Both the position numbers and the translations under genes were made by a program. Below the pieces are notes generated by a model. That model had not been told where the DNA came from, did not search any database, and saw nothing but the letters and a program-made list of their open reading frames with translations. From Bacteroidales bacterium (GTDB lineage Bacteria; Bacteroidota; Bacteroidia; Bacteroidales; WCHB1-69), in the NCBI GenBank assembly GCA_024400715.1, contig JAKSMH010000001.1:1-25791 (forward strand): a DNA stretch of 25,791 bases. The letters run 5' to 3'. How positions within the stretch are numbered: the stretch's first letter is position 1; each line of letters begins with the position of its first letter. Below, one piece after another: positions 1-8,138 of the stretch.

Positions 1-42
1 AAGTAGGAATAACGTGAAAATAAGGGTAAAGTGCTTTTTCAT
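1..42 (-). CDS. 5' end of a second T9SS cargo gene (partial)
   Basis: Only the first 14 codons lie in the window, read leftwards from the ATG at 42-40. They translate to MKKHFTLIFTLFLL, identical to the start of the signal peptide of the full gene at 447-2453. Bases 1-48 match 2412-2459 with one mismatch, so the identity also covers a few bases upstream of the start codon. This is most simply a tandem paralogue of the neighbouring secreted protein. Its body and C-terminal sorting domain, if present, lie outside the window. Beyond Sec export, no function can be given. Confidence 0.6.
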   Translation of the reverse strand, partial: MKKHFTLIFTLFLL

Positions 43-273
43 AATATTAAAATTTAAAGTTAATAATCAAAGGGTGATACGGCTATATGGCAATGTGTCA
101 ATGAGTTCAGTATTTGGAAGGTTATGTGTTAAGTCTTTGCAGTTGCGAGGCAGATGCCAATGTTCCTTTATGTGAAGACGAAATAAGTGGTGTTATTGTT
201 GCACTATAATATGCATTTTTTTGAAAATTTATTTTATACAATTGAAAACCAATCCGTTATCACACTTGCTTTC

Positions 274-349
274 CCCACGAATTGGCACGAATGGGTACGA
301 ATTATTTTGATGTAAATATTCATTCGTGTTAATTGGGAAAATTCGTGGG
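274..349. repeat. Long imperfect palindrome with CACGAAT units
   Basis: CCCACGAATT (274-283) pairs perfectly with AATTCGTGGG (340-349). Inside this, CACGAAT (286-292) pairs with ATTCGTG (322-328). ACGAAT also occurs a third time at about 298-303. The transcript could fold into a long hairpin. No T-tract follows on either strand, so an intrinsic terminator is not supported. It resembles small interspersed palindromic elements, but copy number in the genome cannot be seen here. Confidence 0.6.
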
Positions 350-364
350 CAGGGGTTTCCAACA

Positions 365-392
365 GTAGGGACGCAATGAATTGCGTCCCTAC
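365..392. repeat. Perfect 12-bp inverted repeat (REP/MITE-like)
   Basis: GTAGGGACGCAA (365-376) and TTGCGTCCCTAC (381-392) are perfect inverted arms around a TGAA loop. The element lies just past the 3' end of the T9SS gene, on its downstream side. It has no T-tract. A GC-rich perfect stem of this size in an AT-rich spacer is typical of REP-type interspersed elements, but only one copy is present in this window. Confidence 0.6.
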
Positions 393-446
393 GGAGGTTC
401 GGGAATTACGTCGCCACCTACCTAAACCCTGAACCCTATACCCTCA

Positions 447-2453
447 TCACTTCTTCACCACGAATTTGCAGTCGCTGATGCCGGCCTTGGTTTCTACGTG
501 CGCGATGTAGGTGCCGGCGGACAGGTTGCTGACGTTGAGGGTGCAGCGGGTGTCATCCACGGGTAGGATGCCTACGATGGTACCCTGCATGTCGGCTATA
601 CAGACGGACTTTATCGGGAACGTATCCTCGCTCTCGATGGTGATTTTGTCCGTTGCGGGATTAGGCCACAAACGCACATCGACCTTGACACTATGCTCCG
701 CAATCCCTGTCGTATCCTCCGGGTACGGTACCAAAATGGACGGGTCGGAACGATAGGCGACAACAGCGTGGAAATGTTGATTGTCAGTAAAATCAAGATT
801 AAAGTCATTCCCAAATGTTAAGTTCTGTTTGGTGATAAAATCACATAACAGCGACCCTTGCTGGTTTACGATGACATTCTGACCACCTTTTATAGGACTG
901 TATAGGTGTGAAATAGTGTCTGCTTTTTGAAATGTTCCGTCAGTATTATAATAGCATAAAAGGTGGTAGTTGTTGTCAATCATGAAATTTCTTGTCATGT
1001 GTATCAAATGATTGTTGATTACGGCAGGTCTTATTGGGCTGCCGTAAGAAACATTTGTTTTATTCCCAGGCACCACTCCAGCTCTCTCAAAGTCTCCTGT
1101 ATATTTGTTAAAACGCACAAAGTAAGTAGTTGATTTCGAAGTGTTTAATAAATTGTTCGAATTGTCAAAATAATAGGTTGCATCTGTTCCATCAAAATGG
1201 CTTGTCCACCCAACAAGGTAAATACTGTTGTTGTGAACGTAGTTATCCATCCATGATATAGAGTTAGGAAGTGAATTTTCGGGTGGATTAATTACAAATG
1301 CTTGATTCGCCCACAAAACTTTACCACTCGAATTGTATTTGATGACAAAAGGCATGAAATGTTCAAGCCCAGCATCGTCTATCGTTGCAAAATGAATGCT
1401 GTCCCAATAAACATATTTAGGATATTGGTCATTTTGTTCATTTAGATAAATGTCATACAAATAGCCAGATAAATATAAACAATCATTCTCATCTATATTC
1501 ATACCACCTATAATCTGCACGATATTGGGATTAAGCGTATCAATTGGTACGCAAGGGGAAATTCCCACCGTGTGATCAATCAGCAATTTCATCCATTCTA
1601 GTTCCCAATTTGTGGTGAATTTGTATAACATAACGCTATTTATGACATTGGGTTCATAACTATTGCCTGGCAAGTAAAGGGGATATGTTTTTGACGAATC
1701 CTCGTCAATCACAAGGGTAAACGGCATAGTGTCAGTACCTGCATAATATCTGTTTACAGCAATATAAATATTGCCTGCTCTATCAACACAGACAGGTCGG
1801 GTCCCTGGATTTCCATCTGAAATCGGCTGTTGACCACCCTCTCCATTATGAAGTTCACGAGTAATCGTTTTCAAAAAATGGTTTTCCAAAACATTGCCAT
1901 CCAAATCCAACAAGGAAAAGAAACTGTATGCGCCAAAGGTATATGGCGGATTGTGTTCTTCTGTCGGATAGGAAGCTGCTGTATGCTCAGTAATTAAAGT
2001 GTCGAAAAATAACAGTTGTTCGTTTAGACTCGGAGAAAAGGAATATTCCCCTGAAATGATTATTTGATTGTTGTGGATTGTCATATCATAGGGTTTACAA
2101 GTAGTGTTTTTAAGCGTTTTGACTGCTTTACTCCACAAATAATTCCCGAATGAATCAAACTTGATCAGGACAATTCCTTGGGTGTTGGCCGACACCACCA
2201 TTGCATTGTTGGAAAAATGCATGCTCAAGTTTTGGTCATACAGCGTTGCATTTCCGCCAAAGCTACCGAACACATAAATATTCCCGTCATCGTCAAAAGC
2301 GGTACGCACGATGTAATTGAATGGATTATTGCCGTTCATCGGGTCGTCGTTGCCCGTCCAGTAGTTGGCCCACTTCCATTCGCCCTGGGCGGAGGCGGGA
2401 ATCTGGAGGAGAAGCAGGAATAACGTGAAAATAAGGGTAAAGTGCTTTTTCAT
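447..2453 (-). CDS. Secreted beta-propeller-like protein with T9SS type A sorting domain
   Basis: This 668-residue protein begins with a clear Sec signal peptide (MKKHFTLIFTLFLLLLQIP, predicted cleavage after ASA near residue 22). The body has spaced repeats of the GNIYVFGSF / GNIYIAVNRY / DCLYLSGYLY / NSIYLVGWTS kind, as in bacterial beta-propeller (SBBP-like) proteins. Residues about 591-668 form a T9SS type A C-terminal sorting domain (LWPNPATDKITI, then LSAGTYIAHV, ending FVVKK). Such proteins cross the outer membrane through type IX secretion and are often anchored at the surface. The ligand or enzymatic role is unknown. Base composition is mosaic: about 53-63% GC over the C-terminal coding end (447-780), about 30-40% in the middle, and about 70% near 2341-2400. 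A paralogue with the same N-terminus starts at 42. Confidence 0.85.
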   Translation of the reverse strand: MKKHFTLIFTLFLLLLQIPASAQGEWKWANYWTGNDDPMNGNNPFNYIVRTAFDDDGNIYVFGSFGGNATLYDQNLSMHFSNNAMVVSANTQGIVLIKFDSFGNYLWSKAVKTLKNTTCKPYDMTIHNNQIIISGEYSFSPSLNEQLLFFDTLITEHTAASYPTEEHNPPYTFGAYSFFSLLDLDGNVLENHFLKTITRELHNGEGGQQPISDGNPGTRPVCVDRAGNIYIAVNRYYAGTDTMPFTLVIDEDSSKTYPLYLPGNSYEPNVINSVMLYKFTTNWELEWMKLLIDHTVGISPCVPIDTLNPNIVQIIGGMNIDENDCLYLSGYLYDIYLNEQNDQYPKYVYWDSIHFATIDDAGLEHFMPFVIKYNSSGKVLWANQAFVINPPENSLPNSISWMDNYVHNNSIYLVGWTSHFDGTDATYYFDNSNNLLNTSKSTTYFVRFNKYTGDFERAGVVPGNKTNVSYGSPIRPAVINNHLIHMTRNFMIDNNYHLLCYYNTDGTFQKADTISHLYSPIKGGQNVIVNQQGSLLCDFITKQNLTFGNDFNLDFTDNQHFHAVVAYRSDPSILVPYPEDTTGIAEHSVKVDVRLWPNPATDKITIESEDTFPIKSVCIADMQGTIVGILPVDDTRCTLNVSNLSAGTYIAHVETKAGISDCKFVVKK

Positions 2454-2576
2454 AATATTGAGGGTTAAAATGTTAAGACATAAAAGGGGTTGTTTATTAT
2501 ATAGACGATAAAAAATGAAAAATGTTGCCTGAGGGTGAGATTTTATTTTGGAAAAATCAAAAAATCAAATTGAATG

Positions 2577-2607
2577 TTGGGTATTTCAGCAAATTCTTGT
2601 AACTTTG
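2577..2607 (+). promoter_or_regulatory. Bacteroidota-type promoter for the permease operon
   Basis: A -33 TTG at 2577-2579 and a -7 box TAACTTTG (consensus TAnnTTTG) at 2600-2607 are separated by 20 nt, as expected for the Bacteroidota primary sigma factor. The box lies 31 bp before the ATG at 2639. Confidence 0.6.
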
Positions 2608-2638
2608 CCAAATTATTTGTTGTATTAATTTTGAAGTT

Positions 2639-3910
2639 ATGAATTTGAAAGTCAGACTGATAATAATGAATTTCCTCGAATTTGCCGTTTGGGGAGCGTA
2701 TCTTACTTGCATGGGCCGTTACTTGGGACCTTACGGAATGGGCGGAAAAATTGGACTTTTCTACTCCATCCAGGGCATCGTTTCCATTTTTATGCCGGCA
2801 TTGATTGGCATTATCGCAGATCGATGGGTTCCTGCGCAAAAAATGCTTGGAATATGCCACGCCATAGCTGGTGCGGCTTTGGTTGCAGCCGGTTATTACG
2901 GCATCGCCACAGGTACTGACGTTCAATTTTCAATATTGTTTACGCTTTATACCATAAGCGTGGCTTTCTATATGCCTACTTTGGCTCTGTCCAATTCCGT
3001 GGCTTACAATGCTTTGGACCAGAAAGGTTACGATACGGTGAAGGCATTTCCGCCCATCCGAGTATTCGGCACTGTCGGCTTTATTTGCTCTATGTGGGCG
3101 GTCGATTTGTTGGGTTTCCAAACTTCCGCCAAGCAATTCGTGTTGAGCGGCTGTATCGGTTTGGTATTGGCCATTTATTCGTTTACCTTGCCCAAATGCC
3201 CAATTTCAACAGCTTCCGAAACAAAATCATTGTCTGAGGCATTGGGTTTGAAGGCATTTTCGCTTTTTAAGCAGAAAAAGATGGCTATTTTCTTTGTCTT
3301 CTCGATGCTTTTGGGCGTTTCCTTGCAGATTACCAACGGTTTTGCCAATCCTTTTATCGCTAGTTTCGGCGCCAATCCCGAATTTGCCGATACTTTCGGC
3401 GTGCAGCATGCCAATATTTTGGTGTCCTTGTCACAGGTGTCCGAAACTTTGTGCATTTTGCTGATTCCCTTCTTCTTGCGTAAATTTGGCATTAAGAAGG
3501 TCATGCTGATTGCAATGTTCGCCTGGGTTTTGCGTTTCGGATTCTTCGGACTCGGGAATCCCGGCAGCGGCGTGTGGCTCTTCATCCTTTCAATGATTGT
3601 TTATGGCGTGGCGTTCGACTTTTTCAATATCAGCGGTTCTTTATTCGTGGATAAGGAAACCGATAAGGATACACGTTCTTCGGCTCAGGGTTTGTTTATG
3701 TTGATGACCAATGGCGTGGGAGCTACGATTGGCACACTGGTAGCACAATGGGTGGTTAATCGATATTGTGTTTGGAGTGACGGTCATTTAGTTGGAAATT
3801 GGACGACGGTTTGGGATATTTTCGCCGCCTACGCAATGGTGGTCGCTATCTTGTTTGCCGTCATCTTTAAGTATAAGCATAATCCGAAGACTTTACCGTC
3901 AAACAATTAA
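2639..3910 (+). CDS. nupG: MFS nucleoside permease, NupG/XapB-like
   Basis: This is a 423-residue integral membrane protein with about 12 hydrophobic segments and no signal peptide. The start MNLKVRLIIMNFLEFAVWGAY, the phrase FYSIQGIVSIFMPALIGIIADRW after the first helices, and a charged cytoplasmic loop around residues 190-210 fit the nucleoside:H+ symporter family of the major facilitator superfamily. It probably imports nucleosides across the inner membrane by proton symport. The substrate is inferred from family resemblance only. The ATG at 2639 sits at a normal distance behind the promoter. Its stop is 10 nt before the next gene, so the two are probably co-transcribed. Confidence 0.8.
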   Translation: MNLKVRLIIMNFLEFAVWGAYLTCMGRYLGPYGMGGKIGLFYSIQGIVSIFMPALIGIIADRWVPAQKMLGICHAIAGAALVAAGYYGIATGTDVQFSILFTLYTISVAFYMPTLALSNSVAYNALDQKGYDTVKAFPPIRVFGTVGFICSMWAVDLLGFQTSAKQFVLSGCIGLVLAIYSFTLPKCPISTASETKSLSEALGLKAFSLFKQKKMAIFFVFSMLLGVSLQITNGFANPFIASFGANPEFADTFGVQHANILVSLSQVSETLCILLIPFFLRKFGIKKVMLIAMFAWVLRFGFFGLGNPGSGVWLFILSMIVYGVAFDFFNISGSLFVDKETDKDTRSSAQGLFMLMTNGVGATIGTLVAQWVVNRYCVWSDGHLVGNWTTVWDIFAAYAMVVAILFAVIFKYKHNPKTLPSNN

Positions 3911-3920
3911 AATAAAATTT

Positions 3921-4532
3921 ATGGTTGAACTTGAAGTTTCTGATATTCGAAATGCTCAAAGTCCTTCTGAGGCCTTTGCGTTGGTGTTGACAGAACGCCA
4001 AGGGGATCGAGTGCTTCCTATTGTTATCGGGATGAACGAGGCACGTGCCATTGTGTTGGAAATGAGCAAGATGAAGCCCAAACGGCCTACGTCTCACGAT
4101 TTGTTTCTCCAATTGTCTGATGCGTGTAACATCGTAGCTGAAAATGTGGAAATCCATAAATTTGAAGAAGGTATTTTTTATGCCAATATTAATATGCGGC
4201 GTGAAAACGGAGAGTTGCTGGTCATAGATTCCCGTACGTCTGATGCCGTGGTTTTGGCTTTAAAGTGGCATATCCCGATTTATATTCACGAGGATATATT
4301 AGATAATTATCTCTCAGATAATATTGACGAAGTCAAAAATCTGATGGAAAATGAGGAGCCGGAAGAAGATGACATTAATTTATCGGATGAAAATTATGAC
4401 AAGTATATTTCGGCTAAATTGGAAGAAATGTCAATGGAAGAATTGGAACATCTTCTTGAAGGTGCCGTTGAATGCGAGGATTTTGAAATGGCCTCAAAAA
4501 TTCACGAAGAAATTGAAAAAAGAAAGGCATAA
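3921..4532 (+). CDS. Bifunctional nuclease family protein (DUF151) with UVR motif
   Basis: The 203-residue protein starts at the ATG at 3921, where family similarity begins (MVELEVSDIRNAQ). An upstream in-frame extension would overlap the permease gene and has no family similarity. Residues 1-130 are a BFN/DUF151 domain (LPIVIGMNEARAIVLEM, then IDSRTSDAVVLALKWHIPIYI). An acidic linker follows (MENEEPEEDD), and the last 35 residues look like a UVR domain (LEHLLEGAVECEDFEMASKIH), as in UvrB/UvrC. Some BFN proteins have been reported to have RNase and DNase activity. The UVR end suggests interaction with DNA-repair or protein-quality partners, which is inference. It follows the permease by 10 nt. 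Confidence 0.85.
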   Translation: MVELEVSDIRNAQSPSEAFALVLTERQGDRVLPIVIGMNEARAIVLEMSKMKPKRPTSHDLFLQLSDACNIVAENVEIHKFEEGIFYANINMRRENGELLVIDSRTSDAVVLALKWHIPIYIHEDILDNYLSDNIDEVKNLMENEEPEEDDINLSDENYDKYISAKLEEMSMEELEHLLEGAVECEDFEMASKIHEEIEKRKA

Positions 4533-4593
4533 TCTGACTTTGTTGTCAAAATACTGCAAGATATGTTGAATTAAAAATTAATATGTCAACTAT

Positions 4594-5859
4594 ATGTCAA
4601 GAGTAGGAAAAATAGTTATAGGTGAATATGACAAAAAAAATAGTAGTGGACAAGTGAAAAAAAAATTTGTTTTTCAACTTAATGAGGAGTCTGCAATAGT
4701 ATCTCATTATTTACAGAATAGGCATACTGAATTTGATAAAACTTATTCCGAAGATGCTCTACAATTACTTTCTGATCATAATGAGATTGCTGATGTCACT
4801 TGTGGAATGGCCTGTGAATCGTCAATCCAGTATAATCTATTTAATGAAGTCTTTGCAGTTCCGTTCGCTGCGCCAGAGAATCCTAAATTCACTTTTATAG
4901 ATTTATTTGCTGGTATTGGAGGCTTTAGAATTGCTATGCAAAATTTAGGAGGAAAATGTGTGTATTCTTCCGAATGGGATACCCAAGCTCAGAAGACATA
5001 TTTTGCAAATTTTGGAGAAGTGCCTTTTGGTGATATAACTAAAGAAGAAACCAAATCGTTTGTTCCCAATAATTTTGATGTCTTATGTGCTGGCTTCCCT
5101 TGCCAGGCCTTTTCGTTAGCAGGTAAAAGAAGAGGATTTGAAGAAACAAGAGGCACGCTTTTTTTTGATGTTGCCGAAATTATTAAAAGAAAACAGCCAA
5201 AAGCTTTCTTTCTGGAAAATGTAAAAGGTTTGAAAATTCATGATAAGGGGAAAACTTTAGAGACAATATTAAATGTTCTTCGAAATGATTTAAACTATTA
5301 TGTTCCAGAGCCAGAAATAGTTAATGCTATGTATTTTGGCGTTCCTCAACATCGAGAGAGAATCTATATCGTTGGTTTCCGAAAAGATTTGGGAATATCT
5401 GATTTTACATATCCTGAACAGAAAGAAATAACCAAACATTTTATTGATATTAGAGAAGAGAAGCCTGTCTCTGCAAAATATTATTTATCAACCCAATATA
5501 TTCAAACTTTGATCAATCATAAAGCTCGACACGAAGCTAAAGGAAATGGTTTCGGTTATGAAATCATTCCAGATGATGGGGTATCAAACGCTATTGTTGT
5601 TGGAGGAATGGGTAGGGAACGAAATATTGTTATAGACAATCGGTTGACTGATTTTACGCCTGTAACAAACATTAAAGGTGAAGTAAATAGAGATGGTTGG
5701 AGACGAATGACACCAAGAGAATGGGCAAGACTGCAGGGATTTCCCGATGATTTTAAAATAACAGTTGCAGATGCTTCTGCGTACAAACAATTTGGTAATA
5801 GTGTGGCTGTCCCGGCTATACAAGCCACTGCAAGTGAGATTATTAAACGTATATTATAA
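4594..5859 (+). CDS. DNA (cytosine-5-)-methyltransferase
   Basis: This 421-residue enzyme transfers a methyl group from SAM to cytosine C5. The motifs are in canonical order: motif I FIDLFAGIGG (101-110), motif IV GFPCQAFS with catalytic Cys170, motif VI ENVKGL (208-213), motif VIII QHRERIYIVGF (252-262), motif IX REWARLQGFPDDF (375-387) and motif X QFGNSVAVPAI (399-409). The target recognition region (about 290-365) contains HEAKGNGFGYEI, similar to the HQARGNGFGY stretch I recall from E. coli Dcm; the actual recognition site cannot be read. An unusual 95-residue N-terminal extension precedes motif I. GC content is visibly lower than in neighbouring housekeeping genes, suggesting horizontal acquisition. 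No intact restriction endonuclease is adjacent. Confidence 0.92.
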   Translation: MSRVGKIVIGEYDKKNSSGQVKKKFVFQLNEESAIVSHYLQNRHTEFDKTYSEDALQLLSDHNEIADVTCGMACESSIQYNLFNEVFAVPFAAPENPKFTFIDLFAGIGGFRIAMQNLGGKCVYSSEWDTQAQKTYFANFGEVPFGDITKEETKSFVPNNFDVLCAGFPCQAFSLAGKRRGFEETRGTLFFDVAEIIKRKQPKAFFLENVKGLKIHDKGKTLETILNVLRNDLNYYVPEPEIVNAMYFGVPQHRERIYIVGFRKDLGISDFTYPEQKEITKHFIDIREEKPVSAKYYLSTQYIQTLINHKARHEAKGNGFGYEIIPDDGVSNAIVVGGMGRERNIVIDNRLTDFTPVTNIKGEVNRDGWRRMTPREWARLQGFPDDFKITVADASAYKQFGNSVAVPAIQATASEIIKRIL

Positions 5860-5869
5860 AAGAATAATT

Positions 5870-6034
5870 ATGGGTGTTTTAAAACAATTAAATATTGTAA
5901 AAGGTTCTGATACAAAAGCTGCTGAACTGTTTGAAAGTTTATTGGGCGATTTTAGGTTGATAAAATATAATTCTCCTCACGAATATGTAAATCTTTCTTT
6001 GAAATTCGTATTGTTGTTCCACGAAAATAAATAA
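5870..6034 (+). CDS. 54-residue ORF after the methyltransferase, possible remnant
   Basis: An ATG at 5870, 10 nt after the methyltransferase stop, opens a 54-codon frame (MGVLKQLNIVKGSDTKAAEL... ending LLFHENK). The composition is protein-like and AT-rich like the methyltransferase. I do not recognise the family. Its position suggests either a small partner protein or the truncated 5' end of a lost restriction endonuclease; neither can be shown from the sequence. Confidence 0.45.
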   Translation: MGVLKQLNIVKGSDTKAAELFESLLGDFRLIKYNSPHEYVNLSLKFVLLFHENK

Positions 6035-6108
6035 ATTAGTATGCCGTGATAAGAAATAAAGTCAAAATGCCGCTAACTATGTTGAAATAGCAACGGTTAA
6101 TTTTCTAA

Positions 6109-7341
6109 TTATCCTATTATTTCCATTATTTTTTCACAACTTCCCAAGTTTTCTTGAACAAAGGATTTGCAAATATGGCATACGGCAGCGTATGCATCTT
6201 GGTTTTGTCCATATAGCTCGCATTTTTGCAGCATTTCGCTGTAATCAGTAATGGAAAATGCTCCCTGTAAGGTCACTAATTGCACGGCTTCGTTGAATTT
6301 GCTGTAGTGTGGACCAAAAAACAGAGGAACACCAAAGACGGCAGCTTCCAGAATGTTGTGCAATCCCGTTTCAAAAGCACCGCCAACGTATGATATATAA
6401 CTATATTTATATATTTTACTTAATATACCAATGGTATCAATAATTAAGACACGATAAGGGGATAGGTCTTTCTGTTCCTTTTCGGAATAACAAACCGTGG
6501 AAAAACCTTGATAGAGATTTTTGATTTGTTCAATATGCTTGGCATCGATGACGTGTGGAGCCAGTATCAATTTGTATGTTTCAGGTAATTTCTCCAATAA
6601 TTGCTTGAGCAGTCTTTCGTCAGGTTCCCAACTGCTTCCCGCGATGATGAGTTTGCTGTCGTTCCCAGCAAATTGGCGCACAAAATCTAATTCGTAGTTT
6701 TGGTTGGCAATGTCGTAAACGCGATCGAAACGGGTGTCTCCGGCAATTTTAACTTGATCAATATGAATGGAATTTAACAGTTTTTTAGACTCATTATTTT
6801 GGACAAAGAAATAGGAGCAGGTGGCAAGCTGCTGTGCAAACCAGCATCCGATAGGCTTAAAAAAGTATTGTGAAGGTCTGAAAATAGCCGAAATGTAGTA
6901 GAAAGGAATATCGTTCCCCTTGAGTTGGTGCATATAGTTAAACCAAAATTCATACTTGACAAAAATGGCTTTTTCAGGGTGAGTAATCGCAACAAAGCGT
7001 TTAGCATTGCGGGGACTGTCTATGGGCAAATAGCAGACAATATCCGCCGTGGGGTCATTTTTCTTGATTTCATATCCCGAGGGAGAAAAAAAAGTGGCTA
7101 AAATTGTACATTCTGGATGTTGCGCGCGATATTGTTGCATCAAGGGCTTGCCTTGCTCAAATTCACCTAAAGAGGCGGAATGGAACCAGATAATATGTTT
7201 GCGGTAAGCGCATTCCTTTTGAAGAAAATGAAAGACATCTTGTCGCCCTTTAACCCAAAGGCGTGCCTTGTAATTAAATAATGCAGCAAGGTGAATTGCT
7301 GCATTATAAAGTTGTATCCCAATAGAATATAGAAATCTCAT
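6109..7341 (-). CDS. waaA: 3-deoxy-D-manno-octulosonic acid transferase
   Basis: This 410-residue GT30 glycosyltransferase adds Kdo from CMP-Kdo to lipid A precursor on the inner face of the cytoplasmic membrane. The N-terminus is a hydrophobic anchor (residues about 3-22), followed by the HSASLGEFEQG motif in which E60 corresponds to the family's catalytic glutamate. Also present are VKYEFWFNY in the acceptor domain and, near the C-terminus, GAFETGLHNILEAAVFGVP and FGPHYSKFNEA, which bind the sugar nucleotide. Length is normal for the family. The ATG lies 2 nt beyond the stop of the upstream outer-membrane-like gene, so it is the last gene of an hppA-led operon. It is convergent with the methyltransferase island. 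Confidence 0.93.
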   Translation of the reverse strand: MRFLYSIGIQLYNAAIHLAALFNYKARLWVKGRQDVFHFLQKECAYRKHIIWFHSASLGEFEQGKPLMQQYRAQHPECTILATFFSPSGYEIKKNDPTADIVCYLPIDSPRNAKRFVAITHPEKAIFVKYEFWFNYMHQLKGNDIPFYYISAIFRPSQYFFKPIGCWFAQQLATCSYFFVQNNESKKLLNSIHIDQVKIAGDTRFDRVYDIANQNYELDFVRQFAGNDSKLIIAGSSWEPDERLLKQLLEKLPETYKLILAPHVIDAKHIEQIKNLYQGFSTVCYSEKEQKDLSPYRVLIIDTIGILSKIYKYSYISYVGGAFETGLHNILEAAVFGVPLFFGPHYSKFNEAVQLVTLQGAFSITDYSEMLQKCELYGQNQDAYAAVCHICKSFVQENLGSCEKIMEIIG

Positions 7342-7343
7342 AA

Positions 7344-8132
7344 TTAGTAAGTATAGAAGGTAGATACTTTCTTCTTTTCATAAAGCGGAATTAACCACGA
7401 GGCCTTGATGCCAAACAGTCCGCTGAAACGATATGGCGTTCCCTCTGTTGGTCCAACACCGAGAATATAGTTGCGGTCGGGTTTGGTCCACATTTCCCGA
7501 AATTCCAGACCCACATAAAAACTGGCGACGCGGACACGATGAATGAAAAGGTATCCGATGGATTGCGACATAGTGAAACCAGAAGAGCGGCGGTCGAAAG
7601 CCTTGCGATAATTGTCTTGCAATAACGGAACATTATCGGAAACTTGGCTGCCCAAATAGACCTTATGTTGGGCAAAACCGAAGTCTGCCCATAACCAGAT
7701 TCCGGAATTTTTCCAGCGGTCTAAGGCAAAAACCTTGCCGAAACCGGCTGCAACATACCAATAACGGCCTTCAACTTCGTTTTCAACGTCGTTTTTGTTG
7801 TTTGAACCATCTGCGTTATAAATATAACCATTATGGTCTTTAAGTGGACTCAAAACGTCATTGTTTCTCATTTTTCCGCCAAAACAGTAGTTTCCTCTAA
7901 TGCCGAAAGTCCAATTTGATGCGGTTTTGACAGTAAAACCAGTTCCAACACTACCATTGACTTTAAATAAATCGTGCAGTCCCCCAACGGGAAATTGGCA
8001 AGACATATTCACTTCCGTCCATACCATCGTCGTGGAAGAGTCAACATAATCTTTCCCGGGTTTGATGGATTGTCCGAGCACGCACAATGGCACGAAAGTC
8101 AGAAAAATCAATAATAGTTTAAATCTTTTCAT
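7344..8132 (-). CDS. Putative outer-membrane beta-barrel protein in the hppA-waaA operon
   Basis: The 262-residue protein has a signal peptide (MKRFKLLLIFLTFVPLCVLG, cleavage near residue 20). It is rich in alternating aromatic/polar strands such as WTFGIRGNYCFGG, RYWYVAAGFGKVF and GIWLWADFGFAQ. The C-terminal part has further strand-like segments (FSGLFGIKASWLIPLY). This pattern suggests a small outer-membrane or periplasmic beta-barrel. I do not recognise a named family. It lies 6 nt after hppA and 2 nt before waaA, so it is translationally tied to both. A role in envelope or LPS assembly is inference from position only. Confidence 0.75.
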   Translation of the reverse strand: MKRFKLLLIFLTFVPLCVLGQSIKPGKDYVDSSTTMVWTEVNMSCQFPVGGLHDLFKVNGSVGTGFTVKTASNWTFGIRGNYCFGGKMRNNDVLSPLKDHNGYIYNADGSNNKNDVENEVEGRYWYVAAGFGKVFALDRWKNSGIWLWADFGFAQHKVYLGSQVSDNVPLLQDNYRKAFDRRSSGFTMSQSIGYLFIHRVRVASFYVGLEFREMWTKPDRNYILGVGPTEGTPYRFSGLFGIKASWLIPLYEKKKVSTFYTY

Positions 8133-8138
8133 GAGAAA

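Larger units (their letters stand above)
43..446. other. Non-coding spacer between tandem T9SS genes
   Basis: No credible coding sequence is seen on either strand. The left part (43-270) is AT-rich and featureless. The right part holds two inverted repeats, listed separately, and a short run of degenerate CCCTAAA-like units at about 419-444. The stretch lies downstream of the T9SS gene and upstream of its paralogue on the minus strand, so it may carry the promoter of the partial gene. I could not identify a TAnnTTTG box with confidence. Confidence 0.5.

Noticed and set aside
419..444. Telomere-like CCTAAACCCTGAACCCT run
   Set aside because: Only three or four imperfect units are present, inside a bacterial spacer. 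This is too short to be a functional repeat array.
3792..3920. 43-codon upstream extension of the bifunctional nuclease
   Set aside because: It overlaps the permease coding region, and family similarity begins only at the ATG at 3921.
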